Counted from the first letter of the stretch, positions 51,726 to 60,738 are shown. The stretch is DNA of 64,000 nucleotides from CAMTWZ01 sp041749075 (GCA_041749075.1 JBGTBY010000033.1:118473-182472); one strand, 5' to 3'. Translations and numbers: made by a program. The notes: generated by a model not told the origin, from the sequence alone.

Positions 51726-52853
51726 TCAATCAAAATAAGAGAACAATTCGGCACGGATGAGCGGGTTGATGCTGACGGCCAAGATGATGGAGACCAGCAA
51801 ACCGATTCCGGCATAACTGATGTCTTTGAGAATCAGTTCGAATGTCTTCCTATATGGTTTTCCATGGCCTTGCTGATCCACGATACTCATTCCCAACTCA
51901 CGGCCAGCTAGCAATCCGATGAATACCCAGGTTGTGCTCATCGGCACCACGCTCACCACTTTGAAGTAGTATAGAATGAAGGCATACACGAAATCGATGA
52001 TCGAGGCCGGACGCATATCCGCCACAAATGATTTTTCGGTAACCACCTCTTGGATTCGGTCGCCTTTTAGGTAGAACAAAACTCCTAAGCCCATGAATAT
52101 AAACCAGGCGAAACCGATGAATTCGACCACACTTAGGCTTCGTGGCAGATAAACGGCGATGTTGGCCGCATCCTGCATCAGCCAAATGGCCCAAAGTGTG
52201 CCGGATGTGATCCATTGAATCGGTGTCCAATACCAAGCGGCTTCACCGGTGAACCAATTGCGCATCAATCGGGATAATGTGACCCAGATGATGATCGACG
52301 TGATAAAGGCTACTCCATAGCCACTCAAGCTTTTTCCGAGCATGTCGGTGATGCCGTTAATGTCGGTTGAAAAACAGCTTAAGATGAGGAAGGTAGTAGA
52401 TACCGGCATCCTCAGACGGGTAATGATCAGCAGAAAGATCGGTGCGGCGACTTGAAGGAAGGAGAAGGATGTGGGTGCGATCTCAAAACCCTTCGAGGTG
52501 AGTCGTTGATACGAAACATCCCCATCGTAAATAACCCAGCTGTAATACACGGTGGCCAGGAAAATGCCTCCGATGAACAGCCATAAAATCCACCAAGGCC
52601 GTTTCGAATTCGATGCGAGGAACGTTCCAATGGTTTGGATCGAGTCGTTCGCAATGGCTGAATAGCCTGCGAACATGAATCCAACCCACATCGCCAAATC
52701 AGGGCGCTGAAAGACAACTCCAGCGATGAAAAACGACAGGCCGATGAAGATGAGGAAGGTCCGTTCTTTGCGGATGATGTCGTTTAAGCCGCTTGCTCTG
52801 AACGATTGGTAAAGTGACGTGCGGGGCGCGTTGCCCGGGTTGACTTCAGTCAT
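51726..52853 (-). CDS. PiT/PHO4-like integral membrane transporter
   Basis: The 375-residue protein has about ten helices and an inverted duplication reminiscent of PiT phosphate transporters. GYSAIANDSIQTIGTFLASN recalls the GANDxANxxGT motif, and MPVSTTFLILSC recalls PVSTTH. In the second half MQDAANIAVYLPRSL and VPMSTTWVFIGLLAGRELG repeat both elements. The match is distant and it could be a member of a separate family. It is upstream of the long minus-strand gene run, 41 bases from the NlpC gene. Substrate, phosphate or other, is uncertain. Confidence 0.55.
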   Translation of the reverse strand: MTEVNPGNAPRTSLYQSFRASGLNDIIRKERTFLIFIGLSFFIAGVVFQRPDLAMWVGFMFAGYSAIANDSIQTIGTFLASNSKRPWWILWLFIGGIFLATVYYSWVIYDGDVSYQRLTSKGFEIAPTSFSFLQVAAPIFLLIITRLRMPVSTTFLILSCFSTDINGITDMLGKSLSGYGVAFITSIIIWVTLSRLMRNWFTGEAAWYWTPIQWITSGTLWAIWLMQDAANIAVYLPRSLSVVEFIGFAWFIFMGLGVLFYLKGDRIQEVVTEKSFVADMRPASIIDFVYAFILYYFKVVSVVPMSTTWVFIGLLAGRELGMSIVDQQGHGKPYRKTFELILKDISYAGIGLLVSIILAVSINPLIRAELFSYFD

Positions 52854-52931
52854 AATCGATTAGGGTGTGACGCAGAAATAGATGTCTGAAAAGGTACGTC
52901 GATTATGTTATTGAATTGTTACGAAGGATTA

Positions 52932-52963
52932 TTGGGTTGAAAGCGCTTTTCCCCCTAATTTTG
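52932..52963 (+). promoter_or_regulatory. Glutamate dehydrogenase promoter with embedded palindrome
   Basis: TTG (52932-52934) and a perfect TAnnTTTG box, TAATTTTG (52956-52963), are 21 bases apart, the Bacteroidota layout. Between them lies AAAGCGCTTT (52940-52949), the same core as the palindrome at 18367. A repressor bound there would block RNA polymerase. Confidence 0.6.
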
Positions 52964-52993
52964 GGTAGCTGAATCCAAAATACCCATCTTTTT

Positions 52994-54295
52994 ATGTCCC
53001 AACCTCACCTCGGCTCTCCCTTTTACAAAGAAGACGGACCCAAACTCGACGCTGAAAGTCCGTTCGAATCCATGATGGAACGTTTTCGCTTCGCCGCGGA
53101 CATCCTTGGACTGGATGAAGGTATGTTCCAGTATCTGTCAAACCCAGCGCAACAGGTGATCGTGTCGATCCCGGTGATCATGGACGACGGACGTATCGAA
53201 GTGTTTGAAGGCTACCGAGTGATGCATGCCAATGTGCTTGGTCCTGGCAAAGGTGGCATTCGATTCGCTCCGGATGTTCATCTGGATGAGGTGAAAGCCC
53301 TCGCCGCTTGGATGACCTGGAAGTGCGCCGTGGTGAATGTGCCGTTCGGTGGTGCAAAAGGCGGAGTCCGCTGCGATCCGAAAGTGCTTTCGCAAGGTGA
53401 ATTGGAACGCATCACGCGGCGGTACACATCCGCGCTGATCGACATGATTGGTCCGGATACCGACATCCCCGCGCCTGATATGAATACCAATGAGCAGGTG
53501 ATGGCATGGATCATGGACACCTATTCGATGCATGCTCGCAAAACGGTGACGGGTGTGGTCACAGGAAAACCATTGCTGATCGGGGGGTCCAAAGGACGTC
53601 GTGAAGCGACCGGACGTGGCTTGGTCACGGTTACTCTGGCCGCCTTAAACAAGCTCGGGATGTTGCCGAACCGTTCCACCACCGTGGTGCAAGGATTTGG
53701 AAACGTGGGTTCGGTCTCGGCACTTCTTATGCACGAGCTCGGGTCGAAAATCATCGCGGTGAGTGATGTGTCTGGCGCGTATTTCAATGCCAATGGCTTG
53801 GACATTCCGGCTGCGATCGAGTACAGCCGCACCCATAAGAACAGCTTGGAAGGATTTGAAGGTGGTGAGCGGATTTCGAACCAAGAATTACTGGAATTGG
53901 ACTGTGATGTGCTGATTCCGGCCGCGAAAGAAGATCAGATCAACAAACACAATGCTCCGAACATCAAGGCAAAAATCATCGCGGAAGGTGCCAACGGACC
54001 TGTGACGGCCAACGCCGATGCGATCCTGGAATCAAAAGGCATCCTCATTATTCCCGATATTCTCGCGAATGCCGGTGGAGTGACGGTATCTTATTTCGAA
54101 TGGGTGCAAGACCGTCAAGGCTATTTCTGGACAGAAGAACGCGTAAATCGTCGCCTCAACCGCATGATGCGCGATGCATTCAACATCATTTATGGTGTGA
54201 AAGAACAGTACAATATCACTCTTCGCCAAGCGGCTTATGTGTACAGTATTAAAAAAGTCGCAGATACCTTGAAATTGCGTGGGATTTACGCGTAG
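52994..54295 (+). CDS. gdhA: Glu/Leu/Phe/Val-type dehydrogenase, probably NAD-glutamate dehydrogenase
   Basis: The 433-residue protein has the substrate domain with GKGGIRFAPDVHLDEVKALA and VPFGGAKGGVRCDP, where the catalytic lysine lies. A Rossmann domain follows near 215-380 (VVQGFGNVGSVSALLMHELG, AEGANGPVTANAD). It interconverts glutamate and 2-oxoglutarate, linking carbon and nitrogen supply. Length suits the hexameric class. The promoter carries a LacI-type palindrome shared with the glycan locus, suggesting control by carbon source. Confidence 0.93.
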   Translation: MSQPHLGSPFYKEDGPKLDAESPFESMMERFRFAADILGLDEGMFQYLSNPAQQVIVSIPVIMDDGRIEVFEGYRVMHANVLGPGKGGIRFAPDVHLDEVKALAAWMTWKCAVVNVPFGGAKGGVRCDPKVLSQGELERITRRYTSALIDMIGPDTDIPAPDMNTNEQVMAWIMDTYSMHARKTVTGVVTGKPLLIGGSKGRREATGRGLVTVTLAALNKLGMLPNRSTTVVQGFGNVGSVSALLMHELGSKIIAVSDVSGAYFNANGLDIPAAIEYSRTHKNSLEGFEGGERISNQELLELDCDVLIPAAKEDQINKHNAPNIKAKIIAEGANGPVTANADAILESKGILIIPDILANAGGVTVSYFEWVQDRQGYFWTEERVNRRLNRMMRDAFNIIYGVKEQYNITLRQAAYVYSIKKVADTLKLRGIYA

Positions 54296-54329
54296 GATTC
54301 GTTTCTTAACGAATTAACCGAATCCACCC

Positions 54330-54734
54330 ATGCAATCACTATTAGATGTGCGCCTCACCTCTGATTTCGACAGCCTCGAGCAAGTCGATCAGATGGTCGA
54401 TGAACTCACAAAGGCCGCAAACCTGAGTGAGGAGGCTCATGGTGCATTGCTGTTGTCATTGTCGGAAGCAGTCACCAACGCCATCATGCATGGAAACAAA
54501 CAGGACCCAAGTAAATGGGTCTATGTTCGGGCTATCAAGAACGGAAATGATCTGGAAGTGACCATTGAAGATGAAGGGGATGGGTTCAATCCGGAAATGC
54601 TTCCGAGTCCGGTTGAGTCGGATAATCTGCTTCGTCAAGGCGGACGTGGCGTCTATTTGATGAAGATGTATTGCAAGGATGTCCGTTTTTCCAAAGGTGG
54701 ACGCGCACTCACCCTCGTTCTCGACGCCCCATAA
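54330..54734 (+). CDS. RsbW-like anti-sigma factor/serine kinase ATPase
   Basis: The 134-residue GHKL ATPase shows the N box SEAVTNAIMHGN near 51-62, G1 IEDEGDGFNPEM and G2 RQGGRGVYLMKMYC. This is the layout of RsbW/SpoIIAB-type kinases that bind sigma factors and phosphorylate an anti-anti-sigma partner. No partner STAS protein or sigma factor gene is next to it. It follows the dehydrogenase by 34 bases and ends before a bidirectional hairpin. Confidence 0.87.
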   Translation: MQSLLDVRLTSDFDSLEQVDQMVDELTKAANLSEEAHGALLLSLSEAVTNAIMHGNKQDPSKWVYVRAIKNGNDLEVTIEDEGDGFNPEMLPSPVESDNLLRQGGRGVYLMKMYCKDVRFSKGGRALTLVLDAP

Positions 54735-54738
54735 CGAA

Positions 54739-54771
54739 AAAAGCCCGGCTCTGAAATCAGAACCGGGCCTT
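54739..54771. terminator. Hairpin terminator between RsbW-like gene and tRNA-Gly
   Basis: AGCCCGGCTCTG pairs with CAGAACCGGGCCT around AAAT. The A-run at 54737-54742 gives a T-run on the minus strand, so it ends the tRNA transcript. On the plus strand only CTTCTT follows, giving weaker termination for the gene. Confidence 0.75.
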
Positions 54772-54774
54772 CTT

Positions 54775-54848
<74 letters not shown>

Positions 54849-54929
54849 GGGAGCACCAAATATACGGATGGTGTGGGGATGCGAGCAAGTCAGTATTTTG
54901 GCAATTCGCACTTAGGGATAGTTAGACTC

Positions 54930-57374
54930 ATGATCATATACAAATTCGGCGGTTCGTCGGTCGGAACACCCGACCGCATCAAAGGCATTATCGACCTGCT
55001 TCGGGAAAATCCCGTTCGAGCGGTCGTATTTTCCGCGTTTTCAGGTGTTACCGACCAGTTGATTTCGACAGCGCGACGTGCCGCGGCAGGGATTCCGGAA
55101 TATGTGGAGGAAGTCCGCCAATTGGAGCGCCGCCATCTCGATGCGGTCCGTGAATTGGTGACCGTTCACCAGCAAAGCAATGCGTCTGCTGTGGTGAAGA
55201 TGACTCTAAACGAGTTGGAAGACATCCTGCAGGGCGTGTTCCTCATTCGTGAGTGCAGCCCGAAAACCTTGGATTTCATTCAGAGTTTCGGAGAGCGCTT
55301 ATCGAATTTCATCATTTCACGCGCGCTCACATCGTCGAACCTCCCCTGCGAATATCTCGACGCCCGAACCGTCATCCGCACCGACGCCACATTCGGCTCA
55401 GCTCTTGTCCAGTTCCCGGAGACCAATGCCCTGATCCAAGCTCATTTCGCTTCGCATCCACTGCTTCAGATCGTCACAGGCTTCATCGGCTCTACGTCAT
55501 CCGGCGATACCACGACCTTGGGCCGTGGTGGGTCCGACTATACTGCGTCGATTCTCGGAGCCGCGCTCAAGGCCGGCGAAGTTCATATATGGACCGATGT
55601 GGACGGCGTTCTGACGGCCGATCCGCGTAAAGTGCCGAACGCCTTCACCCAACCCGAGATGACCTACATCGAAGCCTTGGAGATGTCGCATTTCGGAGCG
55701 AAAGTGATTTATCCGCCTACCATCCAACCGCTGATGCAGGCGAACATCCCCATCCGCATCCGCAATACATTTTTCCCCACCGGAACCGGCACACTCATCA
55801 CGAATTTGGCATCGGTGAATCCGGATCCGATCCGCGGCATCAGCTCGATCGGACAAGTGGGCCTGCTTCGTGTGGAAGGCGCCGGCATGATCGGCGTGGC
55901 TGGCGTAGCGCAACGCATTTTCGGAACATTGGCACGGAACGGCATCAGCGTGATTCTTATCTCGCAGGCCAGTTCGGAGCAATCCGTTTGTTTTGCGGTA
56001 GCACCGGATGTGGCGCAAAAGGCCGTTGACGTTTTAGAGGTGGAATTCACGACAGAGCGGGAATTGGGCCGCATCGCGCGCATCACAGCCGATACGGATA
56101 CCTCGATCATCGCCATTGTCGGTGAAAACATGCGCAATGTTCCGGGCATCGCCGGACGTGTGTTCCAAGCACTCGGGCAGAACGGCGTGAATGTGATGGC
56201 GATCGCGCAGGGGTCATCCGAGTTCAATATTTCGGTGGTTTTATCGCGCGCGGATGAATCAAAAGCCCTTCGCGCCATTCATGATGCGTTTTTCGCTCCA
56301 GGAAGCAAAACCATCCATGTGTTTTTGGTCGGTCTCGGTCGTGTGGGTGCCGCTTTGGTCGACATGATTCAGAAAAACCGGGAATCCATTTCCGATCGGA
56401 TGATGGTGGATGTTCGCTTGGTCGGCATCGCGAATTCGAAGCAGATGTATTTTGATCTGAATGGCATTGATGATCCGGACTGGAGCAAACACTTGGCGCA
56501 ATCAGGCGGCAAAATGGATATTCAAGGGTATCTGGACCACATCAAAACGCTGAATCTTCCGAACTCGGTTCTGGTTGACTGCACCGCCGGAACGCAGGTG
56601 AATGCGCATTATGCCGAGGTACTGGAACAATCGATCGCGATTGTGACACCAAATAAGACAACGAATGCCGGCTCGATGGAGCAATGGCGTGCGCTTCGCG
56701 AGATTTCGCGCAAGCGGCAGGTTCCGTTCTTCTATGAAACGAATGTCGGCGCGGCGCTACCCATCGTCAAAACCGTTCGCGACCAGACCGAAAGCGGGAA
56801 TTCCATCATCCGCATGGAAGGAATCCTCAGTGGTACACTCAGTTATTTATTCAATCGGTTCGGGCAAGACGCTTCGTTCAGCGAGGCCTTGAAAGAAGCG
56901 TTTGATGCGGGGTATACCGAACCCGATCCGCGCGACGACCTGAACGGACTCGATGCCGCGCGCAAAATCCTCATCCTCGCACGAGAAGCGGGATGGTTGC
57001 TTGAATTGGATGATGTGCATGTGACTCCGGCCATTCCGGCTCGCTTTTTTGAAGCTCCGACCGTCGATGCGTTCTGGAAGATGTTACCAGAAGCGGATGC
57101 CGAACTATCGGCTCGTCGCAACAAAGCCGCCGCATCCGGCAAAAAACTCGCTTATATCGCGAAAGTGGAAAATGGAAACGCATCGGTCGGCCTGACCGAA
57201 ATCGATGCCAACCACCCGGCTTATCACCTGCGTGAAATGGATAATCTACTTGCGATCACAAGTGACATCTATTCCACTCGTCCGCTGGTGGTGATGGGGC
57301 CTGGCGCGGGTCCGGCAGTGACCGCATCTGGCGTGTTATCAGATATCCTCAGAGTGGCTGAGGTGCGCGTATGA
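54930..57374 (+). CDS. thrA: Bifunctional aspartokinase / homoserine dehydrogenase
   Basis: From ATG 54930 the 814-residue protein has an aspartokinase domain at 1-290 (MIIYKFGGSSVGTPDRIKG, WTDVDGVLTADPRKV) and a pair of ACT regulatory domains near 310-455 (LLRVEGAGMIGVAGVAQRIF). A homoserine dehydrogenase spans 460-814 (HVFLVGLGRVGAALVDMI, EGILSGTLSYLFNRFG). It carries out steps one and three of the aspartate pathway to threonine and methionine. The in-frame start at 54822 lies inside the tRNA and was rejected. No leader peptide rich in Thr codons precedes it. Confidence 0.95.
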   Translation: MIIYKFGGSSVGTPDRIKGIIDLLRENPVRAVVFSAFSGVTDQLISTARRAAAGIPEYVEEVRQLERRHLDAVRELVTVHQQSNASAVVKMTLNELEDILQGVFLIRECSPKTLDFIQSFGERLSNFIISRALTSSNLPCEYLDARTVIRTDATFGSALVQFPETNALIQAHFASHPLLQIVTGFIGSTSSGDTTTLGRGGSDYTASILGAALKAGEVHIWTDVDGVLTADPRKVPNAFTQPEMTYIEALEMSHFGAKVIYPPTIQPLMQANIPIRIRNTFFPTGTGTLITNLASVNPDPIRGISSIGQVGLLRVEGAGMIGVAGVAQRIFGTLARNGISVILISQASSEQSVCFAVAPDVAQKAVDVLEVEFTTERELGRIARITADTDTSIIAIVGENMRNVPGIAGRVFQALGQNGVNVMAIAQGSSEFNISVVLSRADESKALRAIHDAFFAPGSKTIHVFLVGLGRVGAALVDMIQKNRESISDRMMVDVRLVGIANSKQMYFDLNGIDDPDWSKHLAQSGGKMDIQGYLDHIKTLNLPNSVLVDCTAGTQVNAHYAEVLEQSIAIVTPNKTTNAGSMEQWRALREISRKRQVPFFYETNVGAALPIVKTVRDQTESGNSIIRMEGILSGTLSYLFNRFGQDASFSEALKEAFDAGYTEPDPRDDLNGLDAARKILILAREAGWLLELDDVHVTPAIPARFFEAPTVDAFWKMLPEADAELSARRNKAAASGKKLAYIAKVENGNASVGLTEIDANHPAYHLREMDNLLAITSDIYSTRPLVVMGPGAGPAVTASGVLSDILRVAEVRV

Positions 57375-58315
57375 ACCGCGTGTCGATTTTCGCTCCGGCT
57401 ACGGTCGCGAATGTCGCCTGCGGCTTCGATTCGCTTGGTTTCGCCCTGAACGAACCCGGTGATATCGTTGAGGCGGTGTTGAGTTCCACACAAGGTGTGA
57501 CGGTGAAATCCATCACTGGGGATGGGGGGAAATTGCCGCTGGATTCCATGAAGAACACGGCCAGCGTGGCGGTACTGGAATTGTTGTCTCATATCGGCGA
57601 CACGAATGTCGGCATCGATCTTCATGTGCATAAGCATATGCCGTTGGGTAGTGGACTCGGTTCCAGCGCGGCCAGTGCCGTTGCAGCCGTCGTCGCCGCA
57701 AATGAACTTATAGGTTCGCCCCTCACTCGTTTGGAACTCCTACCATTTGTGATGCAGGCCGAAAAGATCGCTTGTGGTGCGGCTCATGCCGACAATGTGG
57801 CGCCGGCTTTGTTAGGCGGATTTGTGCTGGTGAGAAGTTATCGTCCGTTGGATGTGATCCAGCTTGACTATCCGAAAGATCTTGTTGCCGCCGTCTTGCA
57901 TCCGCAAATCGAACTGCTCACGTCCGATGCGCGCAATGTGTTGAAGAAAACCATCCGATTGGATGATGCCATCGAGCAATGGAGCAACTTGGCTGGATTG
58001 ATTACAGGCCTCATCACCCATGATCATGATCTGATCGGTCGATCCTTGAAAGACACCTTGATCGAGCCGATCAGGAGTTTGCTCATACCAGGATTTGATG
58101 CCGTGAAAGCGGCCGCTCTTGAACGGAATGCGTTGGGGTGCAGCATTTCTGGCTCGGGACCAAGTATTTTCGCACTATGTCGTGGTGAGGACCATGCTAG
58201 AGAGGTGGGCGCCGCGATGCAGTCGGCGTTGAACCAGTATGGGCTTGGTAGTGATTTGTATGTGTCGCCGATCAACAGTCAGGGTCCGACCCGCGTGTCG
58301 GACCGGAAGTTATGA
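57371..58315 (+). CDS. thrB: Homoserine kinase
   Basis: The 314-residue GHMP kinase begins MNRVSIFAPATVANVACGFD and has the ATP loop PLGSGLGSSAASAVAAVVAA near residues 92-111. The end carries ALGCSISGSGPSIFAL. It phosphorylates homoserine for threonine synthase. The gene overlaps thrA by four bases and thrC by four bases, so all three are coupled. Confidence 0.95.
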   Translation: MNRVSIFAPATVANVACGFDSLGFALNEPGDIVEAVLSSTQGVTVKSITGDGGKLPLDSMKNTASVAVLELLSHIGDTNVGIDLHVHKHMPLGSGLGSSAASAVAAVVAANELIGSPLTRLELLPFVMQAEKIACGAAHADNVAPALLGGFVLVRSYRPLDVIQLDYPKDLVAAVLHPQIELLTSDARNVLKKTIRLDDAIEQWSNLAGLITGLITHDHDLIGRSLKDTLIEPIRSLLIPGFDAVKAAALERNALGCSISGSGPSIFALCRGEDHAREVGAAMQSALNQYGLGSDLYVSPINSQGPTRVSDRKL

Positions 58316-59601
58316 TCTACACCAGCACCCGGAATCCGTCGTTGGCCACGGACTTTGCTACGGCCGTGAAGCGCGGCTTGGCGGAGGATGGAGGGCTCTT
58401 TGTACCGGTAGACCGTAGACCGAGGGCCGTAGACCGGAAGACCACTGATTCCCGATTCCCGATTCCCGATTCCCACTGGCTTTCGACGTATATCGAAGAG
58501 TTGAGTAACACAGAATTAGCCACAATCACAGACGATGCTTTCAACTTCCCATCCCCGCTAGTCCGTTTGGATGAGCGCACATCCGTGTTGGAGCTGTTTC
58601 ATGGTCCGACCATGGCCTTCAAGGATTTCGGAGCCCGGTTCATGGCCCGCATCCTGCCGAAACTGCACACATCCGGCGCACCATTGACCATATTAACGGC
58701 CACATCCGGCGATACCGGAGCGGCCGTCGCGCAAGGATTTCATGGGGTGGAAGGGGTGCATGTGTTCGTGTTGTATCCGTCGGGTAAAGTGAGTCCGTTG
58801 CAAGAAGCGCAATTCACGACCTTGGGCGGCAATATCACGGCTTTGGAAGTGGACGGCACATTTGATGATTGCCAGCGCTTGGTGAAACTCGCCTTCAATG
58901 ATGCGGAACTTCAGGCGGCGCTCACGCTCACATCCGCCAATTCCATCAACATCGCGAGGTTGCTTCCGCAAGGCGAGTATTATCGTCGCGCGGTGAAGGA
59001 TGCCGGTCGGCCCGCATCCGAGCTGACATTTATCGTGCCCAGCGGCAACTTCGGAAACCTGACGGCCGGACTCATGGCCTCGCGCGATGCGTTTCCGGAT
59101 GTCACGTTTTTTGCGGCGACCAATGCGAACGATGTGGTGCCGCAGTACTTGCATGGACATCCGTTCACGCCACGTGGAAGTGTTCAAACCGTGTCGAATG
59201 CGATGGATGTGGGCGATCCGAGCAACTTCGAGCGATTGTTATGGATGTTCGATGGCGACGATGCGAAACTTCGCGCGGACATCGGTGGATTGGGTGTGAC
59301 GGATGCGGAGACACGAGCTGCAATCAAAGACGCTTACAATCGATTCGGGTATGTGGCCGATCCGCATACGGCAACGGGATTGTACGCTTGGTCGCAGGTC
59401 CGGGATCAGCCGCGCTATGCCGGGAAACAGGGGATCGTGCTGGCCACGGCGCATCCGGCGAAGTTCAAAGACGTGATGGACGAGGTGTTGCCGGGAGTGG
59501 TGAGTATTCCGGAACGATTGGCTGAACGAGCGCGGCATCCGAAGCAGAGTGTGGAGATTAAAGCGGAGTTTGATGGGTTAAAATCAATCCTGTTAGGATA
59601 G
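58312..59601 (+). CDS. thrC: Threonine synthase with repeat-encoded N-terminal insertion
   Basis: The 429-residue PLP enzyme begins MIYTSTRNPSLATDFATAVK and carries the PLP lysine in HGPTMAFKDFGARFMAR. ILTATSGDTGAAVAQGFHG and PSGNFGNLTAGLMA bind cofactor phosphate. It converts phosphohomoserine to threonine. Residues about 33-55 (VDRRPRAVDRKTTDSRFPIP) are encoded by GTAGACC and GATTCCC heptads and take the place of the usual short N-terminal segment after GGLFVP. The frame is open and all catalytic parts are intact, so the enzyme is probably functional. Confidence 0.94.
   Translation: MIYTSTRNPSLATDFATAVKRGLAEDGGLFVPVDRRPRAVDRKTTDSRFPIPDSHWLSTYIEELSNTELATITDDAFNFPSPLVRLDERTSVLELFHGPTMAFKDFGARFMARILPKLHTSGAPLTILTATSGDTGAAVAQGFHGVEGVHVFVLYPSGKVSPLQEAQFTTLGGNITALEVDGTFDDCQRLVKLAFNDAELQAALTLTSANSINIARLLPQGEYYRRAVKDAGRPASELTFIVPSGNFGNLTAGLMASRDAFPDVTFFAATNANDVVPQYLHGHPFTPRGSVQTVSNAMDVGDPSNFERLLWMFDGDDAKLRADIGGLGVTDAETRAAIKDAYNRFGYVADPHTATGLYAWSQVRDQPRYAGKQGIVLATAHPAKFKDVMDEVLPGVVSIPERLAERARHPKQSVEIKAEFDGLKSILLG
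58408..58474. repeat. Two heptad arrays inside thrC
   Basis: GTAGACC occurs at 58408, 58415 and 58429, with GAGGGCC at 58422. GATTCCC occurs four times without change at 58447, 58454, 58461 and 58468. The arrays are adjacent, in frame, and differ in word from every other array in the window. Confidence 0.92.
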
Positions 59602-59603
59602 AT

Positions 59604-59633
59604 TAACAGGAGGATGGGGGGATGGGAGGTAAT
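59604..59633. repeat. Half copy of the family B repeat after thrC
   Basis: TAACAGGAGGATGGGGGGAT and the following GGGAGGT match the left arm of the 4466-4524 inverted repeat. It begins two bases after the thrC stop. No opposite arm is present. Confidence 0.65.
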
Positions 59634-59637
59634 TTAC

Positions 59638-59876
59638 TTATGCTCCAGAATGCGCAGTTTTATCTAGCCTCTCCGACAGCCACATCTTGATAACCGATTG
59701 ACGAGTGACTCCCAAACGGCGGGCTTCCTTGTCTAATGAATCAATCATCCAGATTGGGAAATCGACATTCACTCGTCGTGCGATTGATTCGGACGTCGCG
59801 CCGTGGACAGATTAAGATCATCCACGATGTCAACGTCGTTCGCGTCGTGTTTTCGATCAAATTCTTCAGCTTTCAT
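59638..59876 (-). pseudogene. BrnA-like antitoxin broken by a frameshift
   Basis: From ATG 59876 the minus strand reads MKAEEFDRKHDANDVDIVDD, then LNLSTARRPNQS, before a TGA. Shifting the frame near 59775 gives RRVNVDFPIWMIDSLDKEA, RRLGVTRQSVIKMWLSERLD and a proper TAA at 59638. The two parts together form a typical BrnA/CopG-like antitoxin with a ribbon-helix-helix C-terminus. A one-base loss explains the break. BrnT toxin normally precedes brnA, but the 33 bases upstream hold none, so this is an orphan remnant. Confidence 0.8.
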
Positions 59877-59909
59877 AGATGATTACCTCCAATTCTATGT
59901 ATCCCAACC

Positions 59910-60647
59910 TCAAAACCCATACGACACCGTCACCATCGCCGAACGGACCCAATGATCGATAAACGATTTATCTGCCATGAAGGTCGTGATGGAATGTCGG
60001 GCTTTGAGTTGGATGTCGATCGGAAAGCGTTTCGAGTCCAATCGATATCCTACGCCCGCGCTAGCGAAAACCATGAGATCACGGGAGCGTTCAGGGATGT
60101 CGTAATCTAGGGAGTGCTGGAACCAAACCTCATCCCCGGATTCGTTTTCAAACCGTGTATTCAACGTACTGTTTTGATGTCCGATTTTAAACGCGAGTTC
60201 TGGTCCAGCGATTAGATAAAGGGATCGCGATTTCAATGGATATACGTGAACATGGACAGGCAGCCCGAGGTAGGTTACGCCTGCTGTTTTCTTCATCCAG
60301 ATGATGATTCTGTCGCTTGTAGGTTCGCCCTGGTTATTCGTCGCTTGAGTGGATGAATCAATGTATTTGTAGCGGTTGGAAATGAGCTCCAAACCCGATA
60401 GCAAAGAAATTCGCTTGGAGACTGGAAATTCGAACAACACATGGACTTGATATCCAGGTGATGCGCCCCAAACGTCGTTTAAGGCATCGACCTCTTTGTC
60501 GAAGACCAGCTCGCTGTAATTAAGGGAGGCGCCGAGGCGAAATCCGCCACGAGTGATGTCGGTCGATTGTGACAAAGCGACATTGGTTGAAGCCAGCAGG
60601 ATGGAAAGGAAAACGAAGCGGGGTAATGGCATATGATTTTTGTACAT
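59910..60647 (-). CDS. Outer membrane beta-barrel protein
   Basis: The 245-residue protein has a signal peptide (MPLPRFVFLSILLASTNVALS after MYKNH; ATG 60632 is an alternative start). It has barrel-type strands such as GGFRLGASLNYSELVF, SLLSGLELISNRYKY, TYLGLPVHVHVYPL and SLYLIAGPELAFKIGH, ending in AMVTVSYGF. It belongs to the PorT-like outer membrane barrel group of small Bacteroidota barrels. It is divergent from the RHH antitoxin gene. Ligand unknown. Confidence 0.78.
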   Translation of the reverse strand: MYKNHMPLPRFVFLSILLASTNVALSQSTDITRGGFRLGASLNYSELVFDKEVDALNDVWGASPGYQVHVLFEFPVSKRISLLSGLELISNRYKYIDSSTQATNNQGEPTSDRIIIWMKKTAGVTYLGLPVHVHVYPLKSRSLYLIAGPELAFKIGHQNSTLNTRFENESGDEVWFQHSLDYDIPERSRDLMVFASAGVGYRLDSKRFPIDIQLKARHSITTFMADKSFIDHWVRSAMVTVSYGF

Positions 60648-60704
60648 GATATCAAGTTAGTCACTGAACGTTTACTTGGCAATGAACCAATTCATTGCTA
60701 TTCT

Positions 60705-60738
60705 ATACGTATGAATTCAAATCCATCATACGTATGAA
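60705..60738. promoter_or_regulatory. Duplicated ATACGTATGAA sites before and over the RHH antitoxin start
   Basis: ATACGTATGAA occurs at 60705-60715 and 60728-60738. Each has the 8-base palindrome ATACGTAT, and the second site includes the ATG of the antitoxin gene. Ribbon-helix-helix antitoxins bind such repeated short palindromes to repress their own operon. The spacing of 23 bases places the sites about two helical turns apart. Confidence 0.65.

Noticed and set aside
54849..54929. Threonine attenuator leader peptide before thrA
   Set aside because: No short frame rich in Thr or Ile codons and no alternative hairpins are visible between the tRNA and the thrA start.
59877..59909. brnT toxin gene upstream of the broken brnA
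   Set aside because: Only 33 bases separate the remnant from the neighbouring barrel gene, and no toxin sequence is readable.
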